Program-made: the position numbers and the translations under genes | The notes under the pieces: model-generated | Told to the model about the DNA's origin: nothing | Databases searched by the model: none | The model's input: the letters and a program-made list of their open reading frames with translations, nothing else | Part shown: positions 23,195-31,959 of the stretch, in pieces | How the letters are laid out: every line of letters begins with the position of its first letter | Numbering within the stretch: the stretch's first letter is position 1 | Assembly: GCA_000435715.1 (NCBI GenBank) | Contig: FR882595.1 | Span: forward strand, 1 to 44,332 | Source: Firmicutes bacterium CAG:145 | GTDB taxonomy: Bacteria; Bacillota; Clostridia; Peptostreptococcales; Anaerovoracaceae | Length of the DNA stretch: 44,332 bases | Direction: 5' to 3'

Positions 23195-24250
23195 ATGTGT
23201 AGTTTTTTTAAAGCAAAAGATATGGGTATCGATTTGGGAACAGCTAATACATTGATCTACGTAAAGGACAGCGGCATAGTATTAAATGAGCCTTCAGTGA
23301 TAGCGGTGGATTCAGATACGTCCAAGATCCTTGCAGTGGGAGCGGACGCCAAGGCTATGCTGGGCAAGGCGCCGAGAAACATCTCCGTAGTGAGGCCGCT
23401 TCAGGACGGAGTCATTTCCGACTTCGATAAGACGGCAGATATGCTCAAGACTTTTATAGAAAGAGCCATGGAACAGAAAAAAATAAGAAATTACCGCGTG
23501 GCGGTGGGAGTCCCTACAGGCGTTACGGAAGTTGAGAAGAGAGCCGTAGAAGAAGTAGTGAGACAGATGGGCGCCAGCGAAGTATATATTCTTGAAGAGC
23601 CTATGGCCGCAGCCATAGGAGCGGGACTTCCTGTGGACGGAACCACAGGCTGCATGATAGCGGATATAGGCGGAGGAACTACAGACGTGGCCATCATAGC
23701 CCTGGGCGGCGTGGTAGCCAGCACTTCCATAAGACATGCAGGCGACAAGTTTAACGAAGCCATAGTTCAATATATAAGAAAGCGCCACGCACTCCTCATA
23801 GGCGATAAGACGGCCGAAGAACTTAAAATCAATTTGGGTTGCGCATGTATGGATGAGGACGAATTTGGAAATGAAATTATTAAGACCACGAACGCCAGAG
23901 GCAGAGATATCATCTCGGGACTTCCAAAGACTCTCGAGATAACCAATAAAGATATGATGATAGCTCTGCAGGAGTCAATGGATATAGTGGTAGACGCAGT
24001 TAAAGCTACTATAGAAAAAGCTCCGCCGGAGATCGCCGCTGACATCGCAGAAAACGGAATGATGCTTTCGGGCGGAGGAGCTAAGATATATAATCTCGAT
24101 AAACTTATAAAGAAAAAGACGGATATGGACGTTGCCATAGCCGAGAACGCTTTCGAGGCAGTGGCTTTGGGCACGGGAAAAGGCCTCGAAGACGTGGAGA
24201 AGCTTAAAGTATATACGAGAAAATCCAAGAGAAGAGGAACAGAGAGTTAA
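23195..24250 (+). CDS. mreB: Rod-shape determining actin homologue MreB
   Basis: The 351-residue actin-like ATPase organises lateral wall synthesis under the membrane. Phosphate-binding loops are visible as DLGTANTLIYVKDSG near residue 11 and DIGGGTTDVAII near 157. EEPMAAAIGAG and MLSGGGAKIYNLD are also present. ATG 23195 is chosen because GAGGTG lies about eight bases upstream; a TTG at 23180 would add five residues. The N-terminus (MCSFFKAKDMGID) is short, without a clear amphipathic membrane helix. It is followed by mreC after 3 bp. Confidence 0.95.
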   Translation: MCSFFKAKDMGIDLGTANTLIYVKDSGIVLNEPSVIAVDSDTSKILAVGADAKAMLGKAPRNISVVRPLQDGVISDFDKTADMLKTFIERAMEQKKIRNYRVAVGVPTGVTEVEKRAVEEVVRQMGASEVYILEEPMAAAIGAGLPVDGTTGCMIADIGGGTTDVAIIALGGVVASTSIRHAGDKFNEAIVQYIRKRHALLIGDKTAEELKINLGCACMDEDEFGNEIIKTTNARGRDIISGLPKTLEITNKDMMIALQESMDIVVDAVKATIEKAPPEIAADIAENGMMLSGGGAKIYNLDKLIKKKTDMDVAIAENAFEAVALGTGKGLEDVEKLKVYTRKSKRRGTES

Positions 24251-24253
24251 GAT

Positions 24254-25072
24254 ATGAGATGGATTAGAGAACACAAATTGATAGCGAGTCTGGTATCGCT
24301 GCTGGTCGTGTTGGCACTTATATTTGTGTTGTCGGTGGTTACCGGAGTGGGGGATAATTCTTTTGCGGCCTTTGTCAACAACGGCGTGACAAAAGTTTCA
24401 GGTTTCTTTTCGTCTGTGGGAAGCAGCGTCAGAGACGGAGTAGGCGGTATCTTTTCAGGGGCAAGCAAACAGGATAAGATAGACGAATTGGAAGAGGAAA
24501 TCGCCTCTCTTGAGAGAGAGCTGGCTCAGGCCAGACTGGAAGAGGGACAGCTTGCGCAGCTTCAGGAACTGGCGGGTATACTCAATTACGATTATACTTC
24601 TCAGGTATTCAATGTTGTGACAGCTGACGTAAAGCTCAAGGACGGATCTAACTGGACCGGTATCTTTACGATAGACAGAGGAACTGAGTCAGGAATCGCA
24701 TCGGGCAGCGTAGTGATAAACGGCGCAGGTCTGGTGGGAACGGTCATAGACGCAGGTGATGGATGGGCCAAGGTGAGGCCGGCCGTATCGGACGTAGATA
24801 AGCTGAGCTTCAAACTGGCCAGAGACGGAAACCAGCTTGGAATAGTATCCGGAAATTCAAGCGGCTTATTGTCCGGATATATGCTGGACGATAATTCTAC
24901 GGTGGCCGAGGGAGACATACTGATAAGCTCAGGCATGGGCAGCTATCCTGAGGGCATAGAGATAGGAAGTGTAAAATCCGTAAAATATAACAGCGATAAG
25001 CTCATGAGAGAGATCACCGTGGAACCTGCCGTCAGCTTTGAAAGCCTGAGGAAAGTGGCGGTAATAATATGA
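24254..25072 (+). CDS. mreC: Rod-shape determining protein MreC
   Basis: The 272-residue bitopic membrane protein has a transmembrane helix at about 12-32 (SLVSLLVVLALIFVLSVV). A coiled coil follows at about 75-105 (IDELEEEIASLERELAQARLE broken at the end), then the beta-barrel MreC domain. It links MreB filaments to PBP2 outside the membrane. It overlaps mreD by 4 bp (ATGA). Confidence 0.92.
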   Translation: MRWIREHKLIASLVSLLVVLALIFVLSVVTGVGDNSFAAFVNNGVTKVSGFFSSVGSSVRDGVGGIFSGASKQDKIDELEEEIASLERELAQARLEEGQLAQLQELAGILNYDYTSQVFNVVTADVKLKDGSNWTGIFTIDRGTESGIASGSVVINGAGLVGTVIDAGDGWAKVRPAVSDVDKLSFKLARDGNQLGIVSGNSSGLLSGYMLDDNSTVAEGDILISSGMGSYPEGIEIGSVKSVKYNSDKLMREITVEPAVSFESLRKVAVII

Positions 25073-25569
25073 GATACTGGAAAGCGGGGATATTCTTTCT
25101 GATTGCCTTTTTTACGCAGAACTCACTGCTCAACATGGTAAATATAGGAGGTTATACGCCCAATCTGCTGCTGTGCCTGGTAGTGATCTTTTCGTTTTTG
25201 TACGAAAAGGACATGTACGGTTTAGTTTACGGCGCTGTCTTTGGATTGATATATGACGCATGCTACAGCTATGTGATCGGGCCTACGCCTATAGCGCTCC
25301 TATTGGTGGCGGTGCTGGTGCTGGTGCTCAGAGAATATGCCAACATAGAAAATATAATAAGTATGTGGACAGTATCGGTCATATCGTTCTTTGCTTATTA
25401 TCTGATAAATTGGGGATTGTATAAGATAGCGGGAACGGCTTTTGGCATAGGGTACGCTTTTTCACACGCCATATGGGTCATATTGTATTCTCTGGCGGTG
25501 ATAACGTTGCTCTATGTATTCATGATAAAAAAGGTAGTGAGATATCACAAAGACAGGTATTTTAGATGA
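25069..25569 (+). CDS. mreD: Rod-shape determining protein MreD
   Basis: The 166-residue polytopic membrane protein has about five hydrophobic helices. The position between mreC and mrdA, with 4-bp overlaps on both sides, and the GLVYGAVFGLIYDACYSYVI segment match MreD. It belongs to the elongasome. Sequence conservation in this family is low, so the call rests partly on context. Confidence 0.9.
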   Translation: MRYWKAGIFFLIAFFTQNSLLNMVNIGGYTPNLLLCLVVIFSFLYEKDMYGLVYGAVFGLIYDACYSYVIGPTPIALLLVAVLVLVLREYANIENIISMWTVSVISFFAYYLINWGLYKIAGTAFGIGYAFSHAIWVILYSLAVITLLYVFMIKKVVRYHKDRYFR

Positions 25570-28313
25570 ACAAGAGATTACTCAATTCAAGATTCTATCA
25601 AATATTGACTTTAGTAATAGTCCTTGTACTGATTTTATGTATAAGGCTTTTTGTGCTGACGGTGATTCAGCATGATTCATGGAACGCTTCTGCCGACAGC
25701 CAGAATACTAAGGAGATAACTACCGAGGCCCCGAGGGGAAAGATACTGGATCGATACGGCAGGGAAATAGCCACCAACAGGCAGATATTTACCGTGACTT
25801 TTAACGTCAGCGGGCTCTCAACTGAAGAGATAAACACTACCAGCTATAATCTGGTGAATATACTGGAAGCCAACGGTGACGAATATGTAGACAACTTTCC
25901 GATAGTGATCGAGGCAGGAGAGTACAGATATTCTTACGATGACGAGAAAGCACAGTGGCTCGCTAAACAGAGCTTTTCTCAGGATATGACAGCAGAGCAG
26001 GCATTTAACGCTTTAAGGAACCAATATGAGATAGATCCTCATGTAGACCGGTACGAAGCAGCCGAGGAACTGCAGACTACTTACGGCGTGTATCCTCCTA
26101 TAAATATAAGGAGCATGACTTACACTTACGATTCGGAGAAAGAAGAATTTCTGGAGAAATATGAACTGGATACAGATCTGAGCGCCCAGGAAGCCTTTGC
26201 TCAGCTGAGAGAAAAGTATAAGATCAGCGGCGATCTTTCCGACGATGAGGCCAGAAAGATATTCCGGATAAGAGACGAAATAAAGACCCTCGGATACAAT
26301 AAATACCTTTCCAGCACCATAGCTAAAGACGTATCCAACGATACTGTAGTCTATGTAGAGGAGATGTCCTCAGAGATGAAAGGCGTGGAGATAGGATCAG
26401 AGACTGTCAGGTACTATCCTAATGGAAATACCCTCTCTCATGTTATAGGATATATGGGAAGCATTTCCGATTACCAGTATGAGGAATACGTCACCGAAAA
26501 AGGGTATAATGCGAAAGACCTCATAGGAAAGGACGGAATAGAAGCGTCCATGGAATCTTATCTGAAAGGCGTCGACGGAGTTAAATCTGTCAGGGTCAAC
26601 AGTAGCGGAGATTATATAAGCACTATAAGCGAAACCGACCCTGTGGCAGGGAAAAACGTGTATCTGACCGTAGATCTGGAGCTTCAGAAGACGGCAGAGT
26701 CGGCCCTTGCGCAGGCCATACAGGCAGTACAGACAGGCAGCACTTTCAGAGGCGAATACGGAAGCACAAGAATGAGCAAGTTTGCCAACTGCGGGTCGGG
26801 CGCTGCCGTAGCGATAGATGTTGAGACGGGAGATGTGCTGGCCATGGCCAGTTATCCGGATTACGATCCCAATATTTTTGCAGAGGGAATAACCACAGAA
26901 GACTGGGCTTCGGTACAGAGCACCAATCCGAGAGATCTTCTGGCGCCCACTCCTTTGTATAATGTCGCCACTAAGGCTTCTGTACAGCCGGGTTCTACCT
27001 TTAAGCCAGTTACGGCTGTAGCGGCGCTGCAGTGCGGACTGGATCCAAATAAATCTATCAGAGATACAGGGCACATAACAGTCGGAGACAGAACATGGGG
27101 CTGCAGCGCGTGGAACAGTTACAGAGGTACTCACGGATGGCAGGATATGGCCACCGGTATCCAGAATTCGTGCAACTATTATTTCTACTGCATAGCCACC
27201 GGAAAAGACTGGGGAACCGGAGCTTCGCTGGGATATGACGAGGAAATAAGCATCGAGAAGATCATGGAAGTAGCCCAGGAGTTCGGACTTGGACAGGAGA
27301 CGGGAATAGAACTGGACGAGACTACGACTCCTCTGGCGTCTGCTGAGCGAAAGATGGAAGGAACCAAGGATTCGCTGTGGTCGTATCTTTACAGCACTGC
27401 CGTCAACTACTGGCCGGCGTCGGTGACAGAAGATGAAGAGGCTCTGAGAAAAGACATAGACACTATAGTCAGCTGGACGGAGGAAAATCCGTCCAGAGGC
27501 GAGATAATAAACAGGATAAAAGAACAGACCAGCGTAGAAGAGGATAAAGTAGAGACCGTTACGGATATATGCAAGTATTCGTACTTCAATCAGGCCCAGT
27601 GGACTGTGGGAGATGAGTTCAACATATCTATAGGGCAGGGAGACAACGCCTATACGCCGCTTCAGATGGCTAACTATGTAGCCACTTTAGGCAATTACGG
27701 AGTGAGAAACCAGGTAAGCATAGTCAAGGGTATCGAGGGCATAGGCGAGACGGAGAAAGACGATCCTTATACTATAAATGTAGAAAAGGAAGACATGGAA
27801 AAGGTCATCGAGGGTATGCGCAGGGTAGTAAAGAATGGTACTCTCTCAGGCATATTTGCAAGATTTCCAGTAGAGGTAGCAGGTAAGACCGGTACCGCCG
27901 AAAAAGACGGATATATAAATCCGACCGATGAGGTAGCGTATGTCAAGAGCCATCTCTCATCCATAGTTTCAGGAGTTTCCTGGTCTGACGTTGAAGCCGC
28001 CATGAAGCAGCTTATGAAGGATGATCCGGAGAGGTATCCTACTGAGAACGACGCTGTCGACGACGCTCTGATAGAAGCCAGCGGCAATAAGGTGACTCAG
28101 TCGCAGATAGATAAATACAAAGAGACTTACGATGAATTCGCTTGGGTAGTGACGATGGCTCCGGCAGATGATCCGAAGATAGCCGTAGTGGTGATGTTGG
28201 TTCAGGGAGGTATATCGTATAACGCCGGACCTGTAGCCAGAGAGATCATAGGAAAATATCTGGATCTTGAAGGGCAGTACAAGGAAGCGGATTTTACGAC
28301 TAAAATGCAGTAG
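25566..28313 (+). CDS. mrdA: Elongation penicillin-binding protein PBP2 (MrdA)
   Basis: The 915-residue class B transpeptidase works with MreBCD. It has an N-terminal anchor at about 14-34 and the motif APRGKILDRYGREIA near 55-69. A long pedestal region precedes the transpeptidase domain, which has STFK near residue 476, SCN near 536 and KTGTAEKDG near 773. It is larger than Bacillus PBP2 homologues; long versions occur in Clostridia. Part of the extra length is a tandem duplication: about 122-168 and 186-232 share the pattern YDxEK, then AFxxLRxxYxI. A second insertion lies around 595-670. It is translationally coupled to mreD. Confidence 0.93.
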   Translation: MNKRLLNSRFYQILTLVIVLVLILCIRLFVLTVIQHDSWNASADSQNTKEITTEAPRGKILDRYGREIATNRQIFTVTFNVSGLSTEEINTTSYNLVNILEANGDEYVDNFPIVIEAGEYRYSYDDEKAQWLAKQSFSQDMTAEQAFNALRNQYEIDPHVDRYEAAEELQTTYGVYPPINIRSMTYTYDSEKEEFLEKYELDTDLSAQEAFAQLREKYKISGDLSDDEARKIFRIRDEIKTLGYNKYLSSTIAKDVSNDTVVYVEEMSSEMKGVEIGSETVRYYPNGNTLSHVIGYMGSISDYQYEEYVTEKGYNAKDLIGKDGIEASMESYLKGVDGVKSVRVNSSGDYISTISETDPVAGKNVYLTVDLELQKTAESALAQAIQAVQTGSTFRGEYGSTRMSKFANCGSGAAVAIDVETGDVLAMASYPDYDPNIFAEGITTEDWASVQSTNPRDLLAPTPLYNVATKASVQPGSTFKPVTAVAALQCGLDPNKSIRDTGHITVGDRTWGCSAWNSYRGTHGWQDMATGIQNSCNYYFYCIATGKDWGTGASLGYDEEISIEKIMEVAQEFGLGQETGIELDETTTPLASAERKMEGTKDSLWSYLYSTAVNYWPASVTEDEEALRKDIDTIVSWTEENPSRGEIINRIKEQTSVEEDKVETVTDICKYSYFNQAQWTVGDEFNISIGQGDNAYTPLQMANYVATLGNYGVRNQVSIVKGIEGIGETEKDDPYTINVEKEDMEKVIEGMRRVVKNGTLSGIFARFPVEVAGKTGTAEKDGYINPTDEVAYVKSHLSSIVSGVSWSDVEAAMKQLMKDDPERYPTENDAVDDALIEASGNKVTQSQIDKYKETYDEFAWVVTMAPADDPKIAVVVMLVQGGISYNAGPVAREIIGKYLDLEGQYKEADFTTKMQ

Positions 28314-28330
28314 AAGGCAGGAGGGAATCC

Positions 28331-29065
28331 ATGGGCAAGGCCATAGTAATTGCATCAGGAAAAGGCGGTACGGGAAAGACCATGTTTGCCGCTAATTTAG
28401 GTACTACTTTGGCCGGGCAGGGACATAAAGTGGTTCTCATAGACCTGGACACGGGACTGAGAAATCTGGATCTGTATCTGGGGATAGAGAACAACATAGT
28501 ATATGATGTCAACGATGTGCTGACGGGAGTATGCAGAATAAGACAGGCGTTGGTAAAGATCAAGGCTTTTCCCGGACTCTATTTTATGGCGGCTTCTCCT
28601 CAGAAGCCAAATGGAGAGATAACGCCTCTTCATATAAAAGTTCTGTGTGAAAAGCTTAAAAGCAAGTACGACTATGTAATCGTGGACGCTCCGGCAGGCA
28701 TAGACGACGGGATGATAATAGCTACCGGCGGCTGCGATATGGGAATAATCGTAGTTACTCCGGAATACGCCTCTCTTCGCAATGCCGAGACTGTGAAGAA
28801 AACTATTAAAGCTCAAGGCATAGATAATATCTGCTATGTGGTCAACCGCATAGATCTCAGGCTCATAGAATCGGGGAAGGCTCCGTCCTTCGATGAGGTG
28901 ACCAAGAATATAAGGGAAAAGATAGTGGGCATAATTCAGGAAGATGAGAACATACATGTTTCAACTAATTTAGGAGTCCCGATAGTATCCATGACGGATA
29001 CCTATATCGCCAAAAGCTTTATGGCTATGGCAGACAGGATTAAGAAAAATCTTGAAAAAGAATAG
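28331..29065 (+). CDS. minD: MinD-like septum-site ATPase
   Basis: The 244-residue ParA/MinD-type ATPase has the deviant Walker A KGGTGKT at residues 11-17, switch I region DLDTGLRNLDLYLG, and Walker B-type VIVDAPAGID. The C-terminal helix (SFMAMADRIKKNLEKE) sits where the MinD membrane-targeting helix is found but is less basic and hydrophobic than usual. It is shorter than most MinD proteins (about 265). It ends the mre operon. No minC or minE is present in the window, although minC commonly precedes minD here. A related ParA-type function is the alternative. Confidence 0.85.
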   Translation: MGKAIVIASGKGGTGKTMFAANLGTTLAGQGHKVVLIDLDTGLRNLDLYLGIENNIVYDVNDVLTGVCRIRQALVKIKAFPGLYFMAASPQKPNGEITPLHIKVLCEKLKSKYDYVIVDAPAGIDDGMIIATGGCDMGIIVVTPEYASLRNAETVKKTIKAQGIDNICYVVNRIDLRLIESGKAPSFDEVTKNIREKIVGIIQEDENIHVSTNLGVPIVSMTDTYIAKSFMAMADRIKKNLEKE

Positions 29066-29070
29066 AGATA

Positions 29071-29121
29071 AAAAAGCAGGCTGCCGTTCTGAGATGAGAC
29101 TATCCTGGCAGCCTGCTTTTT
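29071..29121. terminator. Bidirectional terminator after minD
   Basis: Perfect 15-bp arms AAAAAGCAGGCTGCC (29071-29085) and GGCAGCCTGCTTTTT (29107-29121), with A and T tracts on both sides. It can stop the mre operon rightward and the hydroxyacid dehydrogenase transcript leftward. Confidence 0.9.
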
Positions 29122-29203
29122 GGTTATGCAACGAATACGCAAAGGAAGTGAGTGCTCCGCTTCATTTTAAACAGGAGCTCCGCCTGGGGCGGCAAGTTTA
29201 GGT

Positions 29204-30115
29204 TTAAACTATCCTGTTCAGCTCTTCTCCGTTCATGAAGGCTTTTAAATTATCGGCGCAGGTGGAACAGACGATCTGGCGGGCCTCTTTTGAGGTCCAT
29301 GCCATGTGGCCTGTTATGAGCAGATTTTCTATGCCAAGTAGAGGATTTTCCATATCTATAGGTTCTCTCGAAACCACATCTACTGCTGCTCCTGACAATT
29401 TGCCGCTCTTTACCGCGTCGGCCAGGTCGCGCTCATTTATCAGAGCGCCTCTGGCAGTATTTATCAGATAAGCTCCGTCTTTCATCTGTGAAATAAAATC
29501 CTTATCGATAAACCCTTTATTTCCCGGTGTTGCGGGGCAGTGCAGAGATATGACGTCTGCTTTTACCGCTCTTTCAGGATCCCTGCTGTAGGGAACGACT
29601 TCCATGCCGAAGGCTTCTGCTATCTGGCCTACACGCTTGCCTATAGCCCCGTAGCCGATGATTCCCATGGTCTTTCCGCTCAGTTGGAACATGGGAGAGA
29701 TGACCAGAGAGAAGTCCGCAGAGGTCGACCATTTGCCATCTTGCACAGCGTCGTTATGCAGACCTACCCTGTTGCAGAGTTCCAGAAGAAGGGCAAAGGT
29801 GTGCTGGGCGACGCTCTCCGTGGAATAGGACGGGACGTTGCATACGGCGATATTCTTATCTTTGGCCGCCTCTATATCCACATTGTCATATCCTGTGGCC
29901 ATCACACCTATGAATTTGATGCCGGGACAGGAGTCCATGACTTCTCTGGTGATGTGACATTTGCTGGTGAAGACTACATCGCAGTCCCCTATGCGATCCG
30001 TTATTTCGGAATCTTTAGTTCTGTCGTATACGGTCAGGCTGCCTGCGCTTTCGATAGCTTCCCACGAGAGGTCTCCCGCGTTTACAGTATAACCGTCTAA
30101 AATAACTGATTTCAT
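29204..30115 (-). CDS. D-2-hydroxyacid dehydrogenase (NAD-dependent, glycerate dehydrogenase-like)
   Basis: The protein of about 303 residues has the two-lobed fold of the D-isomer-specific hydroxyacid dehydrogenases. The cofactor motif GYGAIGKRVGQI lies near residue 150, followed by NTARGALIN (catalytic arginine), VVSREPIDMENPL (glutamate) and GHMAWTSKEA (catalytic histidine; HxAW is typical of glycerate/hydroxypyruvate types). Substrate is not certain. The second ATG (30115) is preferred: AAGGGGG ends seven bases before it but only one base before the first ATG (30121). It is a single-gene unit flanked by divergent and convergent transcription. Confidence 0.9.
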   Translation of the reverse strand: MKSVILDGYTVNAGDLSWEAIESAGSLTVYDRTKDSEITDRIGDCDVVFTSKCHITREVMDSCPGIKFIGVMATGYDNVDIEAAKDKNIAVCNVPSYSTESVAQHTFALLLELCNRVGLHNDAVQDGKWSTSADFSLVISPMFQLSGKTMGIIGYGAIGKRVGQIAEAFGMEVVPYSRDPERAVKADVISLHCPATPGNKGFIDKDFISQMKDGAYLINTARGALINERDLADAVKSGKLSGAAVDVVSREPIDMENPLLGIENLLITGHMAWTSKEARQIVCSTCADNLKAFMNGEELNRIV

Positions 30116-30197
30116 TGACATACCCCCTTAAAGATGGTGTTTACACTGTATTATATCGCAGGCTCCAAATGAATACAAGATATAGGGCTTCAAACAC

Positions 30198-30226
30198 TTT
30201 AAAAAAGGATGGATTTATGGTATAAT
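30198..30226 (+). promoter_or_regulatory. Possible sigma-A promoter upstream of the second element and rph
   Basis: A consensus TATAAT (30221-30226) is spaced 17 bp from a weak -35 (TTTAAA, 30198-30203). It is oriented toward rph, 417 bp away, and would transcribe through the 175-bp element. Confidence 0.45.
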
Positions 30227-30243
30227 GAACCCATGATCATGAT

Positions 30244-30283
30244 AGCGGCGTTGCCGAACGGAAGGGTTCATTGAATCGCCGCT
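30244..30283. repeat. 7-bp inverted repeat with a 26-bp centre upstream of element copy 2
   Basis: AGCGGCG (30244-30250) and CGCCGCT (30277-30283) are separated by 26 bp, the same centre length as the repeat at 2345-2396 next to copy 1, but with unrelated arm sequence. The distance to the element differs by 3 bp between the copies. Confidence 0.55.
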
Positions 30284-30312
30284 GCGGCGCTTGTTGCAAT
30301 GAAAATCAGCGC

Positions 30313-30487
30313 ATGCTGTATTTTACAGAGAAAAGCGTAAATTCTACAACAGAGTTTGTTGAAATGGTTGTAGAATCGCAATAATAAATCGGAATTTACA
30401 GCATATTTGCCTTCGTGCCGTCATTTAAGCTAATTTTCTTCCCAAAATGCTGTAGAATAAGCACAAAGGGCTAAGAAAATACAGCAT
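30313..30487. repeat. 175-bp six-half-site intergenic element, copy 2
   Basis: The arms read ATGCTGTA (30313-30320), 21 bp, TTCTACAAC (30342-30350), 16 bp, GTTGTAGAA (30367-30375), 21 bp, TACAGCAT (30397-30404), 42 bp, ATGCTGTA (30447-30454), 25 bp, TACAGCAT (30480-30487). Every spacing equals that of copy 1 at 2423-2597. All arms are perfect here. Linker identity with copy 1 is at background level (for example 5 of 21 in the first linker and about 11 of 42 in the long one). This argues for selection on the arms and their spacing rather than a recent duplication. Confidence 0.8.
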
Positions 30488-30642
30488 GTGGCTTCTGCGA
30501 TAGCAGAGGCAGCGATTTGCGGCGCAGGGCGCCGCGATTACGGTATATTAAGATCGGAGCAAAGTAAAGCTTGTTGCAAGAAGCCGGTGATTTTCCGGGG
30601 TCTGTTAAAATATATTAAATCAGAGAAGGATAAAATGCGAAG

Positions 30643-31365
30643 ATGAGAAGCGACGGAAGAGAAAGAGACCGGATAAGACCGGTAAAAATTACAAATAATT
30701 ATCTTATGAGCCCCCAGGGTTCAGTTTTGATAGAGATGGGAAACACTAAGGTTATATGTACCGCTACGGTAGAAGAACAGACGGCCCGTCACCTTACAGG
30801 TACAGGCAAAGGATGGATAACGGCCGAATACTCCATGCTTCCCGGGTCATGCGGGACCAGAAAAAAGAGAGACAGGGGAAAGACTGACGGAAGAAGCGTC
30901 GAGATACAAAGGCTCATAGGCAGAGCTTTGAGATCGGTAGCAGACATGGATAAACTGGGGGAGAGGACCATATGGATAGACTGCGACGTCATCCAGGCCG
31001 ACGGAGGTACCAGGACGGCCTCCATTACAGGCGCCTTTGTAGCCATGGCGGAGGCCATGAAGAAGATGAAGATACAAGGACTGATAGAAGAGATACCCTT
31101 AAACGGATTCGTTTCTGCCGTCAGCGTAGGGATAGTGGAGAACGAAAAATTATTGGATCTGTGCTATGCAGAAGACTCTAAGGCTATGGTGGATATGAAC
31201 GTGGTCATGACCGACAGAGGAGAATATATAGAGATACAAGGTACGGGAGAAGACAGACCATTTTCCAGAGAAGAGCTAAATGAACTTCTTCTTCTGGCGG
31301 CTGAAGGATGCGGGCAGCTGCATCAGATACAAAAACAAATCACAGGAGAGATTCAGACGATATGA
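30643..31365 (+). CDS. rph: Ribonuclease PH
   Basis: The 240-residue phosphorolytic 3'-5' exoribonuclease trims tRNA 3' ends. The MRSDGRERDRIRPVKI start, GWITAEYSMLPGS, RKKRDRGKTDGRS and IDCDVIQADGGTRTA phosphate-binding and catalytic segments are all present at normal length. A GAAGGA site precedes the ATG. It overlaps rdgB by 4 bp (ATGA), a common pairing in Firmicutes. Confidence 0.96.
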   Translation: MRSDGRERDRIRPVKITNNYLMSPQGSVLIEMGNTKVICTATVEEQTARHLTGTGKGWITAEYSMLPGSCGTRKKRDRGKTDGRSVEIQRLIGRALRSVADMDKLGERTIWIDCDVIQADGGTRTASITGAFVAMAEAMKKMKIQGLIEEIPLNGFVSAVSVGIVENEKLLDLCYAEDSKAMVDMNVVMTDRGEYIEIQGTGEDRPFSREELNELLLLAAEGCGQLHQIQKQITGEIQTI

Positions 31366-31955
31366 AAACTATAATAGCAGCGTCATCTAACGCTCACAAG
31401 ATAAAAGAAATTCAGGCTATCATGGATAAATTCGGAATGAAGGTCGTATCCAGAGACGATGCGGGAGTACCTCCTTTCGAGATAGAAGAAGACGGAGAGA
31501 CTTTTGAAGAAAATTCCTATAAGAAGGCCAGTGAGATAATGAAAGTTACAGGTCAGATCACCATAGCCGACGACTCGGGCCTGATGGTGGATTACCTGGG
31601 CGGCGCCCCCGGCGTATATTCGGCCAGGTTTGCCGGAAAAGACTGCGATGATCATAAGAATAACGAAAAGCTTCTGAAGCTTCTAAAGAATCAGGTGGGA
31701 GACGAGAGAAAGGCCAAGTTCGTATCCGTAATAACGCTGATGTTTCCGGACGGAGAGACTATCGTGGCAAGAGGCGAATGCAGCGGAAGAATAATCGGGG
31801 CTGAAGCGGGAGAAAATGGTTTTGGATACGATCCGCTGTTTGTACCCGATGGGTATAATAAGACTTTCGCTCAGTTCACAGAAGAAGAGAAGAATGCCGT
31901 GAGCCACAGGGCCAAAGCCCTTGAGAAACTGGAAAAACTATTGTCAGAAAGGTGA
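31362..31955 (+). CDS. rdgB: XTP/dITP diphosphatase (RdgB/HAM1)
   Basis: The 197-residue house-cleaning pyrophosphatase removes ITP, dITP and XTP from nucleotide pools. SSNAHKIKEI near residue 7, ADDSGLMVDYLGGAPGVYSARFAG near 68-91 (key residues Asp-Asp-Ser-Gly), FGYDPLF and SHRAKAL motifs are complete. ATG 31362 is chosen for its overlap with the rph stop codon and the conserved N-terminal beta strand. Confidence 0.95.
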   Translation: MKTIIAASSNAHKIKEIQAIMDKFGMKVVSRDDAGVPPFEIEEDGETFEENSYKKASEIMKVTGQITIADDSGLMVDYLGGAPGVYSARFAGKDCDDHKNNEKLLKLLKNQVGDERKAKFVSVITLMFPDGETIVARGECSGRIIGAEAGENGFGYDPLFVPDGYNKTFAQFTEEEKNAVSHRAKALEKLEKLLSER

Positions 31956-31959
31956 TTCT

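Larger units (their letters stand above)
30122..30642. other. 521-bp intergenic spacer before rph with the second half-site element
   Basis: No gene is supported. In order it holds a possible promoter (30198-30226), an inverted repeat (30244-30283), the 175-bp element (30313-30487), a small hairpin TCTGC/GCAGA (30494-30498 and 30503-30507), a GC-rich hairpin GCGGCG/CGCCGC (30519-30524 and 30530-30535), and CCGG/CCGG arms ending just before GTCTGTTAAA (30600-30609). If the promoter is real, the rph transcript would have a structured leader of about 400 bases. Confidence 0.7.
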
